Origin: an uncultured Prevotellaceae bacterium
GTDB taxonomy: Bacteria; Bacteroidota; Bacteroidia; Bacteroidales; Bacteroidaceae
DNA length: 64,000 nucleotides
Direction: 5' to 3'
Assembly: GCA_900315565.1 (NCBI GenBank)
Contig: OMZS01000020.1
Coordinates: 1-64,000, forward strand
In this document: one piece after another, positions 9,515-17,296 of the stretch
Layout of the letters: each line of letters opens with the position of its first letter
Numbering within the stretch: the stretch's first letter is position 1
Program-made: the position numbers and the translations under genes
The notes under the pieces: model-generated
Told to the model about the DNA's origin: nothing
Database searches by the model: none
Seen by the model: the letters and a program-made list of their open reading frames with translations, nothing else

Positions 9515-9555
9515 CAATATTTTACTTAAATACAAGCTCAAAAAACAAAAATAAC

Positions 9556-9632
9556 ACACTTTTCCAATACAAATAATTAATCTTTCTTACACTTTTCCAA
9601 TATATTATTGATGCAAAAAGACATTTTTCCAA
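9556..9632 (-). repeat. Three iterons TTGGAAAAGTGT on the minus strand, 32-33 bp apart
   Basis: Read on the minus strand: TTGGAAAAATGT (9632-9621), TTGGAAAAGTGT (9600-9589) and TTGGAAAAGTGT (9567-9556). Spacings are 32 and 33 bases, about three helical turns. The array lies about 50-120 bases upstream of the -7 element of the ATPase gene and is oriented toward it. A matching array in the other orientation precedes the paralogous gene. Confidence 0.75.
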
Positions 9633-9680
9633 GATTTGAAGAGGGTGTTTCGATGATTTGTAGTATTACTATGAAATAAC

Positions 9681-9719
9681 AGCCCCGCCGCACATGCAAA
9701 CACATGGTGCGGCGGGGCT
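9681..9719. terminator. Hairpin, copy 2 of 3, between two divergent genes
   Basis: The same 13-bp stem AGCCCCGCCGCAC / GTGCGGCGGGGCT as at 8088, followed by TTTTTC. It lies in the middle of a divergent intergenic region where no transcript is expected to end. It looks like a relic of duplication or a recombination site rather than a working terminator. Confidence 0.7.
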
Positions 9720-9820
9720 TTTTCTTAACATCTTAGCTTATTACACAATTTACCATTCAAACAGAAGCAAAGATTACATGGGAAAAGACATTTTTTAGGG
9801 AAATAATTTGGTCATATTTT

Positions 9821-9898
9821 TTGAAAAGTGTATTTTTGCAACGAAAATCTTTATTGAAAAGTGTAATTTTGTTGTTATTAACCTTATTGAAAAGTGTA
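9821..9898 (+). repeat. Three iterons TTGAAAAGTGTA on the plus strand, exactly 33 bp apart
   Basis: TTGAAAAGTGTA occurs at 9821-9832, 9854-9865 and 9887-9898. The first copy overlaps a promoter: TTTG at 9807-9810, 20 bases, then TATTTTTG at 9831-9838. The last copy ends six bases before the ATG at 9905. Copies 2 and 3 would therefore lie in the transcribed leader, as expected for operator sites of an autoregulated gene (inference). Confidence 0.8.
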
Positions 9899-9904
9899 TA
9901 ATTG

Positions 9905-11269
9905 ATGCTTTACCGAAAGATCACATCCTATCTTGAAGACTATGTTAAGTCTGACACTGACAAGATTCTAATATTGGAAGGAGCCCGTCAGGTAGGAAAG
10001 TCGTTCAGTATCCGTGAAGTGGGTACGCGGCTGTTCCAGTATTTTGTGGAGATAAATTTTGTGGAGGACGATGAGGGTGAGCAACTGTTCAAGAACATCC
10101 ACAAGAAAGAAGACTTCTACCTGACCCTCAGTATGGTTGCCGGCGACAAACTTTCTGGTCGCAAAAATACACTGATATTCCTTGATGAGATACAACACTA
10201 CCCACAGTATCTCACCATGCTGAAATTTCTGCGCGAGGACGGCCGATACCGATATATTGCTAGCGGCAGTCTGGTGGGTATCACCCTTCAGGACACAACC
10301 TCTATTCCCATTGGCAGTATCATCCGTAAGGAGATGTTTCAGCTTGATTTTGAAGAATTTCTTATTGCCAATGGTTTTGGCTCAGACGCTTTAGCCATGC
10401 TCCGCCATTCCTATGAGAACCACCAGAGTCTTTCGGAAGAATACCACAACCATGTGCTAAACCTGTTCCTCCGCTATCTGTTGGTTGGTGGGCTGCCTGA
10501 CGCGATTAACACCTACCTTGAGACTCACAACATCATACGGGTGCGTGAGGTTCAGGATGCCATTCGCAACCTATATGCTGATGATGCTTCTAAATATGAA
10601 AAAGAGCACAAAAAGAAATTGCTCATACGCCGTATATATGAAATGATACCCTCACAGATGGAGAACAAGAAGAAACGCGTGGTAGCTCAGGACATTCGTG
10701 GAAAAAAAGGAGACCGTTTCTCTCAATATCAGGAAGAGTTTGAATATCTCATCTCGTCTGGCATATCACTGGCTGTTCTTGCCATATCCAATCCACGTTT
10801 CCCTCTGAGTGAGTCACTTCAGAAAAACCTGCTTAAACTGTATCTCAACGATGTTGGCTTGCTTACTGGCTTACTTTTTCACAACAATATACGCCCCGTT
10901 CTCGATGACATCCGCAGCATTAATCTTGGTTCTGTCTATGAGAGTGTTGTTGCGCAGGAACTACGAACCCATGGCCATAACCTTTTTTACTATGACAACC
11001 GTAAACAGGGGGAGGTTGACTTCTTAGTTGATGACCATACTGCTATGAGCGTTCATCCGATAGAGGTAAAGTCGGGTAAAAACTACACCGAACATAGTGC
11101 ACTCAACAACCTCCTAAAAAATCCGGATTACAATGTCCTTTCTGCTACGGTTTTTTCAAACGAACGGGAAATTCGTCAAGATGGAAAAATCACTTATCTA
11201 CCTGTCTATTTGGTGATGTTCATGGGAGCGAACTCACTCCAAACCGACGATTCGGAATTCATCTTTTGA
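9905..11269 (+). CDS. AAA_14 / DUF4143 family ATPase, paralogue of the gene at 8160
   Basis: A 454-residue ATPase with Walker A GARQVGKS (about residue 25), Walker B LIFLDEIQH (about 96), IASGSLVGITL and LFLRYLLVGGLPDAINTYLE. The C-terminal half (DUF4143) holds RKQGEVDFLVDD and PIEVKSGKNY, the PD-(D/E)XK-like core. The ATG at 9905 is preferred over the TTG at 9902. It has the same domain order as the minus-strand copy but is clearly diverged, so the pair is an old duplication or two independent acquisitions. Proposed roles for such ATPases range from DNA transactions to mobile-element maintenance; none is shown here. Confidence 0.85.
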   Translation: MLYRKITSYLEDYVKSDTDKILILEGARQVGKSFSIREVGTRLFQYFVEINFVEDDEGEQLFKNIHKKEDFYLTLSMVAGDKLSGRKNTLIFLDEIQHYPQYLTMLKFLREDGRYRYIASGSLVGITLQDTTSIPIGSIIRKEMFQLDFEEFLIANGFGSDALAMLRHSYENHQSLSEEYHNHVLNLFLRYLLVGGLPDAINTYLETHNIIRVREVQDAIRNLYADDASKYEKEHKKKLLIRRIYEMIPSQMENKKKRVVAQDIRGKKGDRFSQYQEEFEYLISSGISLAVLAISNPRFPLSESLQKNLLKLYLNDVGLLTGLLFHNNIRPVLDDIRSINLGSVYESVVAQELRTHGHNLFYYDNRKQGEVDFLVDDHTAMSVHPIEVKSGKNYTEHSALNNLLKNPDYNVLSATVFSNEREIRQDGKITYLPVYLVMFMGANSLQTDDSEFIF

Positions 11270-11294
11270 GCAACTGTAGCTTTATTACAACGAC

Positions 11295-11332
11295 AGCCCC
11301 GCCGCACATGCAAACACGTTGTGCGGCGGGGT
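11295..11332. terminator. Hairpin terminator, copy 3 of 3
   Basis: Stem (A)CCCCGCCGCAC / GTGCGGCGGGG followed by six T, 25 bases after the ATPase stop. The loop start ATGCAAACAC is the same as in copies 1 and 2. Confidence 0.85.
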
Positions 11333-11399
11333 TTTTTCTTGAATTCGGATTCTATTTACACGGATAATTCGTATGAATTACCCGAAATAGGGCGATGGG

Positions 11400-12275
11400 T
11401 TACAGCTGGCTCTCGCTGACGTTGAAGGTAGAGATGTTCATGTCGCCCTTTTCGATGCCGAGGCTGAGCCAACGCATGCGCTGCTGGCTGGTGCCGTGGG
11501 TGAACGATTCGGGCTGCACATAGCCCTGAGCCTTCTTCTGCAGGTAGTTGTCGCCAATCTTCTGGGCGCAGTCGATGGCCTCCTCCACGTCGCCCTCTTC
11601 CAGCGAGCTGTAGCGCTCGTTGTCGTAGTGAGCCCACACACCGGCATAATAGTCGGCGAGCAGCTCCAGGCGTACGCTGATTTTGTTGGCATTCACCTTG
11701 TTGGTGGCCTGCATCTGCTGATGAGCCTTGCCCAGCGAGCCAAGCAGATTCTCCACGTGGTGGCCCACTTCGTGCGCAATGACGTAGGCATACGAGAAGT
11801 CGCCGTCGGCACCCAGCTGCTGCTTCATGGTGGTGAAGAACGAGAGGTCGATGTAAAGTTTCTGGTCGCCCGAGCAGTAGAACGGTCCCACGGCAGCCGA
11901 AGCCTGTCCGCAAGCGCTGTTCACACGGTTGGTGAAGAGTACCAGTGTGGGAGGCGTGTATTTGCGCCCCATTTTCTGGAACACCTCTGTCCAAACGTCC
12001 TCAGTGGCACCCAGCACCTGGCGCGAGAATTTGGCCAGTTCTTCTTCCTCGGCCGTAAACTCACGCTGCCCTTGGGCCTGCTCTTCCTGCACGCTGCCGA
12101 GCGCGCCCTGCTGCACTACATTTCCGATAACATCGCCCAGATTTCCGCCCGAAAGGAGGGTAAACAAGGCAATCATGATGATACCACCCAGGCCACCAAT
12201 ACCGGCTTTCGCACCAGTACTCATACCGCGGCGGTCTTCTACGTTGCTGCTTTCGCGTCTTCCGTCTAATCTCAT
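11400..12275 (-). CDS. YpfJ/KPN_02809-family neutral zinc metallopeptidase
   Basis: The 291-residue protein begins MRLDGRRESSNVEDRRG, has one membrane segment around residues 25-45 (GGLGGIIMIALFTLLSGG) and a zinc-protease motif HEVGHH near residue 167. A downstream LELLADYYAGVW provides the likely third metal ligand region. This matches the uncharacterised neutral zinc metallopeptidase family (putative_zinc metallopeptidase, YpfJ). The RLDGRRxSxNVEDRRG start is also typical. The catalytic domain is probably periplasmic. The substrate is unknown. Confidence 0.9.
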   Translation of the reverse strand: MRLDGRRESSNVEDRRGMSTGAKAGIGGLGGIIMIALFTLLSGGNLGDVIGNVVQQGALGSVQEEQAQGQREFTAEEEELAKFSRQVLGATEDVWTEVFQKMGRKYTPPTLVLFTNRVNSACGQASAAVGPFYCSGDQKLYIDLSFFTTMKQQLGADGDFSYAYVIAHEVGHHVENLLGSLGKAHQQMQATNKVNANKISVRLELLADYYAGVWAHYDNERYSSLEEGDVEEAIDCAQKIGDNYLQKKAQGYVQPESFTHGTSQQRMRWLSLGIEKGDMNISTFNVSESQL

Positions 12276-12389
12276 AATTGTATTCGTTTTAAGTTATTAA
12301 TAATATTGTTTTTGTTGCTTTTGTTGGCTAATAGGCTTATAAGACTTAAGGGGTAATGGAACATAAAGGGACTAATCGTATAAAGGGAA

Positions 12390-13265
12390 TTAGTCGATAA
12401 ACCGGCTTGTGATGCCGCCGTACTCGTCTATACGGCGGTCGCGCAAGAACGGCCACCAGCGGCGCACCTGCTCGCTGTGGGCCACATCTACCTCCACCAC
12501 CTGAGCCACCTCGTCGGTTTCTGAGGCTCTGAAGAGCAGTTCGCCTTGCGGCCCGGCCACAAACGAGCTTCCCCAGAACTGAATGCCGTTGGTTTGCTGA
12601 CTGGGGTCGGGCTCATGCCCCACGCGATTGACTGTCACCACGGGCAGTCCATTGGCCACGGCGTGGCCCCGCTGCACTGTAGTCCAGGCCTCGCGCTGCC
12701 GCTGCTGCTCGTCGGGCGTGTCGCTGCTCTCATAGCCGATGGCGGTGGGATAGATGAGCAGGTCGGCCCCACGAAGGGCCATCAGCCTCGCAGCCTCGGG
12801 ATACCACTGATCCCAGCACACCATGACACCCAGTCGGCCCACCGACGTGTCGATGGGGCGGAATCCCAGGTCGCCCGGAGTGAAGTAGAACTTCTCGTAG
12901 TAAGCCGGGTCGTCGGGGATGTGCATCTTGCGGTATTTGCCGGCAATCGAGCCGTCGCGCTCCATCACCACGGCCGTGTTGTGATAGAGTCCCGGCGCAC
13001 GCCGCTCGAACAACGACGTGACGATGACCACGCCATGCTGCCGCGCCAGTGTGCCGAAAAACCCTGTCGATGGGCCTGGGATAGGCTCGGCCAGGTCGAA
13101 GTTGTCAACACTCTCCACCTGGCAGAAATACAACGAGTTGTGCAACTCCTGGAGCACCACGAGCTCGGCGCCCTGCCGCGCCAGCTTGCCGATGGATTCG
13201 GCCAGCCGCTGACAGTTGTCCTTCATGTCGGCGGTGTTGTGCTGTTGAACAATTCCTATCTTCAT
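12390..13265 (-). CDS. aguB: N-carbamoylputrescine amidohydrolase
   Basis: A 291-residue carbon-nitrogen hydrolase with the nitrilase triad Glu40 (VLQELH), Lys113 (KYRKMHIPD) and Cys150 (VMVCWDQWYPE). It converts N-carbamoylputrescine to putrescine, CO2 and ammonia. The assignment as AguB rather than another nitrilase rests on the adjacent agmatine deiminase gene and on motifs such as DDPAYYEKFYFTPGD and GYESSDTPDEQQ. Upstream of its start codon, the gap to aguA holds a GGGTGTT heptamer repeat. Full length; cytoplasmic. Confidence 0.93.
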   Translation of the reverse strand: MKIGIVQQHNTADMKDNCQRLAESIGKLARQGAELVVLQELHNSLYFCQVESVDNFDLAEPIPGPSTGFFGTLARQHGVVIVTSLFERRAPGLYHNTAVVMERDGSIAGKYRKMHIPDDPAYYEKFYFTPGDLGFRPIDTSVGRLGVMVCWDQWYPEAARLMALRGADLLIYPTAIGYESSDTPDEQQRQREAWTTVQRGHAVANGLPVVTVNRVGHEPDPSQQTNGIQFWGSSFVAGPQGELLFRASETDEVAQVVEVDVAHSEQVRRWWPFLRDRRIDEYGGITSRFID

Positions 13266-13284
13266 TTTGGTTGTTTTCTTTTTG

Positions 13285-13312
13285 GGGTGATGGGTGTTGG
13301 GTGTTTGGTGTT
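13285..13312. repeat. Heptamer microsatellite GGGTGWT, four copies
   Basis: GGGTGAT GGGTGTT GGGTGTT TGGTGTT lies in the gap between aguB and aguA. The same heptamer forms an 11-copy array at 56530. Confidence 0.8.
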
Positions 13313-13338
13313 GGGACTCATGGCCTTAGATTTCACCT

Positions 13339-14397
13339 TTAGCGCAAGGCGCCCAGGGGATATTGCATGGTGCAGCAGTGAATGCTTCCGTGCTGGCGCA
13401 CCAGTGTCACGCTGTCGATGCTTACCACGCGCCGCCCCTTGAAAGCCGCCGCCACCGTGTTGATGGCCTCTTGGTCGGTGTCGGGCTGTCCGTAGGTGGG
13501 CATCAGTATGGCCTCGTTGGTCACGAGGAAGTTGGCATAGGTGGCGGGCAGCCGTTGGCCCTGCTCGTCGCAGACGGGCTTTGGCATGGGCAGCCTCAAC
13601 AGTCTGTAGGGCTGGCCTCCGATTGTCAGCAGCTGTTGCAACTGCTGTTGCAGCGCCTTCAGGTCGGCGTATTGCGGGTCGGCAGGGTCGTCGCAGCCTA
13701 TATATAATAAGGTGTCGTCGGGTGCCACCCGCACAATGGTGTCGATATGCCCGTCGGTGTCGTCACCAATGAGGTTTCCGTGGTCGAGCCACACGATGCG
13801 CTCCGCGCAGAGCAAATGGCGGAGCCGCTCTTCGATGGTCTGACGGTCCATCGGCTGGTTGCGGTGCGGGGCCAGCAGACATTGGCTTGTGGTGAACACG
13901 GTGCCTTTGCCGTCGCTCTCAATCGACCCTCCTTCAAGCACGAAGTCCAGATGGTCGGCATAGCGTCCGCTGAGCACGTGGCCCTGATAGAGGCTGCGGT
14001 TGATGGCGTTGTCCTTGGCGGCCTCGAACTTCTTGCCCCAGCCGTTGAAACAGAAGTCGAGCAGCACCACTTCGCCGCCCTCCCAGGCGGTTTCCTGCAT
14101 GCGAGGCACCAGCGAGATGAAGGCGTGGTCGCGCGCCCAGGTATCGTTGGTGTCGCACTTGTGCAGCACTACCCGTTCCATGCTCGCGGCAGGCAGCTGG
14201 CGCCGCAGCGTTTCAGCCACGGCCTGGGGCTCGGGCGTCACCACGAGCAGCCGCTCGTGGTCGGCAATGGCAGCCGCCATACTGACGTAAGTGGCGCAAA
14301 CGTCGTCGAGACAGTCGGCCCAGTCGGTAGCCGCGTGAGGCCACGTGAGCTGTATGCCACTTTGCGGAGCCCATTCGGGCGGAAGGATATACTGCAT
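13339..14397 (-). CDS. aguA: Agmatine deiminase
   Basis: A 352-residue peptidyl-arginine-deiminase-type enzyme (PAD_porph family) that converts agmatine to N-carbamoylputrescine and ammonia. Visible family motifs are the N-terminal LPPEWAPQSGIQLTWPH, WARDHAFIS, VLEGGSIESDGKGT, and the C-terminal catalytic Cys in HGSIHCCTMQYP. The frame is open to 14469, but the start MQYILPPEWAP at 14397 gives the normal N-terminus and lies right after a -7 element at 14406-14413, so the mRNA would be nearly leaderless. With aguB it forms the two-step agmatine-to-putrescine route. Confidence 0.93.
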   Translation of the reverse strand: MQYILPPEWAPQSGIQLTWPHAATDWADCLDDVCATYVSMAAAIADHERLLVVTPEPQAVAETLRRQLPAASMERVVLHKCDTNDTWARDHAFISLVPRMQETAWEGGEVVLLDFCFNGWGKKFEAAKDNAINRSLYQGHVLSGRYADHLDFVLEGGSIESDGKGTVFTTSQCLLAPHRNQPMDRQTIEERLRHLLCAERIVWLDHGNLIGDDTDGHIDTIVRVAPDDTLLYIGCDDPADPQYADLKALQQQLQQLLTIGGQPYRLLRLPMPKPVCDEQGQRLPATYANFLVTNEAILMPTYGQPDTDQEAINTVAAAFKGRRVVSIDSVTLVRQHGSIHCCTMQYPLGALR

Positions 14398-14405
14398 ATC
14401 AGTTG

Positions 14406-14413
14406 CAAAGATA
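14406..14413 (-). promoter_or_regulatory. -7 promoter element of aguA
   Basis: TATCTTTG on the minus strand, nine bases before the aguA ATG at 14397. Transcription would start only a few bases before the start codon. Confidence 0.6.
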
Positions 14414-14509
14414 ATGAAAAAAATAAGAAATGAAAATGAAGAACAAAAAAATATCTGCACCAAGGCCACAATTTTTTCATTTCTGCGACGTGTTTACCTT
14501 ATTTTTCTT

Positions 14510-14517
14510 TATTTTTG
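14510..14517 (+). promoter_or_regulatory. -7 promoter element of the fetAB-like operon
   Basis: TATTTTTG matches TAnnTTTG and lies 29 bases before the ATG at 14546. It faces away from the aguA promoter. Confidence 0.55.
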
Positions 14518-14545
14518 CAAAAAAATTGAGACGAAACATCACCAC

Positions 14546-15190
14546 ATGACACTCGAAATCAAGAACGGAAGCATGCGCACGGCCCAAGGGCCGCTGTTCG
14601 GCGGTCTGAATTTCAGGGCGAGCAGTGGCGAGATAGTGTGCATCCAAGGTGCCCACTCCAGCGGCAAGACCATGCTGCTGCGTGCCATCATGGGGTTTGA
14701 GCCGCTCAGCGAAGGATTCATCAGCATCGACGGCGAACTGCTCAACGTGCAGTCGGCCGAAACGTTTCGCCGCCTCATGGGCTACGTGCCCCAGCAGGCC
14801 TCGCTGCCCTTCCTCTCGATGAACCACATGCTGACCGAGCTCTATGCCCTCAAGGCCAACCGCTCGCTAGGCACCGACGCCCCCAACCCGCAGCGCCAAT
14901 CCACACTCATGCAGCTGCTCGGACTGCCCGACGCACTGGCCGAGAAGCCTCTCAGCAGTCTCACCCCCGCGCAAAACTACCGCATCACACTGGCCGTGGC
15001 CGCCATGCTCAACAAGCAGATTCTACTTATCGACGAGCCCGCCTCTGTGCTCGACCCCGCCGCCGCGCAGATGGTAGATAACTTCATCCACCAGTTGGCT
15101 TCGGTGGGTACAGCCGTGGTGGCCGTCTCGCACGACCAACTCTTCGCCCAGTCGTGCAACCGCACCGTTGTGCTCACCCCTTCGTCGTAA
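14546..15190 (+). CDS. fetA: ABC transporter ATP-binding protein, FetA/YbbL-like
   Basis: A 214-residue ABC ATPase with Walker A GAHSSGKT (about residue 39), Q-loop YVPQQAS, and Walker B ILLIDEPASVLD followed by the switch His in VAVSHDQ. The signature motif is degenerate: LTPAQ in place of LSGGQ. The open frame extends upstream to 14345, but that part is low-complexity promoter DNA, and MTLEIKNGSM at 14546 is the natural start. It is followed 25 bases later by a UPF0014 permease. The pair matches the FetAB iron exporter family; metal specificity is inferred from the partner only. Confidence 0.82.
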   Translation: MTLEIKNGSMRTAQGPLFGGLNFRASSGEIVCIQGAHSSGKTMLLRAIMGFEPLSEGFISIDGELLNVQSAETFRRLMGYVPQQASLPFLSMNHMLTELYALKANRSLGTDAPNPQRQSTLMQLLGLPDALAEKPLSSLTPAQNYRITLAVAAMLNKQILLIDEPASVLDPAAAQMVDNFIHQLASVGTAVVAVSHDQLFAQSCNRTVVLTPSS

Positions 15191-15215
15191 CCCATTCTCC
15201 CCCCCCGTCTTGCTC

Positions 15216-16103
15216 ATGGATATTTCTGTTTCGGGCATAATCATCGCAGTGGCCCTGCTGCTGGTGCCCATCTTCATCATTTACCGCTTCAAGGTTCCCA
15301 TCGCCGAGCCGGCCATCATGGCCGTGGTGCGTGTGGCCATCCAACTGACGCTCATCGCCGCCTACATTTTCTACCTCTACGAGTGGAACTCGCCGTGGGT
15401 CAACCTCGTGTGGCTGCTCATCATGGCCGCCATCACCACCTATAGTCTCACCACGCGCAGCGGACTGAAACCCATGCCCATGCTGATTCCCGTCGGAACG
15501 GGCGTACTGGTGTCGGTATTGCTGGTGGGACTCACGGTGCTGTGGCCCATCATGCAGCTCGACAATCCTTTCGCCACGCGGTTCTTCCTGCCCGTCATGG
15601 CCATGCTGCTGGCCAACATGCTCAGCGTCAACGTTGCCGGTCTGCGCACCTACTATCAAACTGCCCGCCAACAGCAACAGCAGTACTACTTCATGCTGGG
15701 CAACGGTGCCACCCGCACCGAGGCCATCACCCCCTTCATACGCGAGGCCTTCAGCCAGGCCATGAAACCACAGCTCGCCACGCTGTCGATGATGGGCGTT
15801 GTCACCCTGCCCCTGCTGCTCACAGCCCTGCTTCTGGGCGGTTGCACTCCCCTGCAAGCCGTGAAGCTGGTTATTGTCATCACCTGTGCTACGCTGGCCG
15901 CCTCGTCGCTGGCGCTGCTCATCACCATTTTTGTTTCCAACCATTTCCTGCTAGACAAGCACGGCCGCATGAACGACGTTACCAGTCCTGCCGGTGGTAA
16001 AGGTAAGTCTGATGATGGAAGGAGTAAGTCTGATGACGGCAAGTCCAACCCTGCTGACAGCGCACCCACTACCCCGCTTTCTGAATCTTCCATCGGGCTT
16101 TAG
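15216..16103 (+). CDS. fetB: UPF0014/FetB-family ABC transporter permease
   Basis: The 295-residue membrane protein has about six to seven hydrophobic segments and the family motif EPAIMAVVRVAIQL near residue 30, plus LANMLSVNVAGLRTYYQTAR and LGNGATRTEAITPFIREAF. These are hallmarks of YbbM/FetB permeases that work with FetA to export iron and protect against oxidative stress. The C-terminal 40 residues (GGKGKSDDGRSKSDDGKS) are a hydrophilic repeat tail encoded by a short direct repeat and are probably not conserved. The start MDISVSG at 15216 is chosen over the upstream frame opening at 15168, which overlaps fetA. Confidence 0.85.
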   Translation: MDISVSGIIIAVALLLVPIFIIYRFKVPIAEPAIMAVVRVAIQLTLIAAYIFYLYEWNSPWVNLVWLLIMAAITTYSLTTRSGLKPMPMLIPVGTGVLVSVLLVGLTVLWPIMQLDNPFATRFFLPVMAMLLANMLSVNVAGLRTYYQTARQQQQQYYFMLGNGATRTEAITPFIREAFSQAMKPQLATLSMMGVVTLPLLLTALLLGGCTPLQAVKLVIVITCATLAASSLALLITIFVSNHFLLDKHGRMNDVTSPAGGKGKSDDGRSKSDDGKSNPADSAPTTPLSESSIGL

Positions 16104-16148
16104 CCCCCTGTTGCTGCATCACGCAATCATAACGCCCGGCGATACTCC

Positions 16149-16290
16149 AAAATTATCTAGAGAATTTGCACGTAACTCACGACAATAATTTCATCACTCA
16201 CGACGTTACGAAAATAACTCACGGTAATACGATAAAATTATCTAGAGAATTTGTACGTCACTCACGGTAATACGAACGTCACTCACGATT
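16149..16290. repeat. 21-bp-period ACTCACG array with two TCTAGAGAATTT palindromes
   Basis: ACTCACG occurs at 16175, 16196 and 16217 (21 bases apart) and again at 16260 and 16281 (21 apart). The 43-base gap holds the second TATCTAGAGAATTTG block; the first is at about 16154. The same unit in reverse orientation forms a five-copy array at 63500-63604. The array lies directly before the nuclease lipoprotein gene. Confidence 0.8.
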
Positions 16291-16298
16291 ATCATTTT

Positions 16299-17198
16299 AT
16301 GAACAAAAGAAATCTATTTGTCTTGCTGACTGCCACCCTCCTCACCCTGGGGGCCTGCAGAAACAGCTCACCACAATCCGCCAACAACACCGACGAAGCT
16401 ACCGAGTTCTTCGACGCCGAATCGGCCAGTGAGGCACAAGGCAACACCAACGATGCCTACTCGCGAACAGACAACGCCAACACGGGCAAGCAACGCAACG
16501 GCCAACCGGCCATCACGCAATACGAACTGCCCGCACCGCTGAAGAACAAGCCCGAGCTAATTCTTCGGCGCGAGGCTTACACCGTTTCGTACAACAAAAC
16601 CACCCGCAATCCCAACTGGGTGGCATGGCACCTGACCAAAAGCCACACCTACGGACGTTACAACCGCGAAAAGGAAATTTTCACCGAGGACACGTCGGTG
16701 GGAACACCACGCGCCACCGACGACGACTACTACACCTCGCGCTACGACCGAGGTCACATGTGCCCCGCCGGCGACAACAAATGGAGCAACACGGCCATGA
16801 CCGAGAGTTTCCTCTTTACCAATGTCTGTCCGCAAAACCACGGACTGAACAAATACGAATGGAACGACCTGGAAATGCTCTGCCGCGACTGGGCGCGCGA
16901 ATACGGTTCCGTGGATATTGTCTGCGGCCCCATCTACTACGGTCAGGGCATGCAGAAGACCATCGGGCGCAACAAAGTGTGGGTCCCCGACGCTTTCTTC
17001 AAAGTGGTGCTCTGCCGCAAAGGCGCTTCCAAGGCCATTGGCTTCATCTACAGGAACGAAGGCCGCAAACAGCTCATGGAAAACGCAGTATGTACGGTGG
17101 ACGAGGTGGAACGCATCACTGGCATCGACTTCTTCCCCTCGCTCAAAGACGATGTTGAGGAGCGTGTTGAGGCCGAGGCCACGCTGAGCCGGTGGTAA
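16299..17198 (+). CDS. Secreted DNA/RNA non-specific endonuclease, lipoprotein
   Basis: A 299-residue protein that starts MNKRNLFVLLTATLLTLGAC, a lipoprotein signal with lipobox LGAC. After a low-complexity spacer, the NUC1/NucA (beta-beta-alpha metal finger) domain occupies ~85-290. It has the active-site motif DRGHMCPAGDN near residue 150 and NVCPQNHGLNKYEWNDLE after it, where Asn/His complete the Mg site. It would degrade extracellular or periplasmic nucleic acid. The frame is open from 16251, but those first 16 codons are the 21-bp repeat array read as protein (VTHGNTNVTHD), so 16299 is the start. Confidence 0.92.
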   Translation: MNKRNLFVLLTATLLTLGACRNSSPQSANNTDEATEFFDAESASEAQGNTNDAYSRTDNANTGKQRNGQPAITQYELPAPLKNKPELILRREAYTVSYNKTTRNPNWVAWHLTKSHTYGRYNREKEIFTEDTSVGTPRATDDDYYTSRYDRGHMCPAGDNKWSNTAMTESFLFTNVCPQNHGLNKYEWNDLEMLCRDWAREYGSVDIVCGPIYYGQGMQKTIGRNKVWVPDAFFKVVLCRKGASKAIGFIYRNEGRKQLMENAVCTVDEVERITGIDFFPSLKDDVEERVEAEATLSRW

Positions 17199-17245
17199 GC
17201 TACTCTTGGCAAACAGCATGGCCCGACAAAAAAAAGGTTAAAATC

Positions 17246-17276
17246 TTGATTTTCCGAACAATAATGCGTAACTTTG
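17246..17276 (+). promoter_or_regulatory. Complete Bacteroidetes promoter before the Nif3-family gene
   Basis: TTG at 17246-17248, 20 bases, then TAACTTTG at 17269-17276. It precedes the GTG start at 17297 by 20 bases. Confidence 0.75.
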
Positions 17277-17296
17277 CAGCCTGAAACATTTTTAGC

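Noticed and set aside
9541..9900. CRISPR-like spacing of the TTGRAAAAGTGT repeats
   Set aside because: Repeats are only 12 bp, spacers are 21 bp and AT-rich, the array is split into two orientations, and no cas gene is present.
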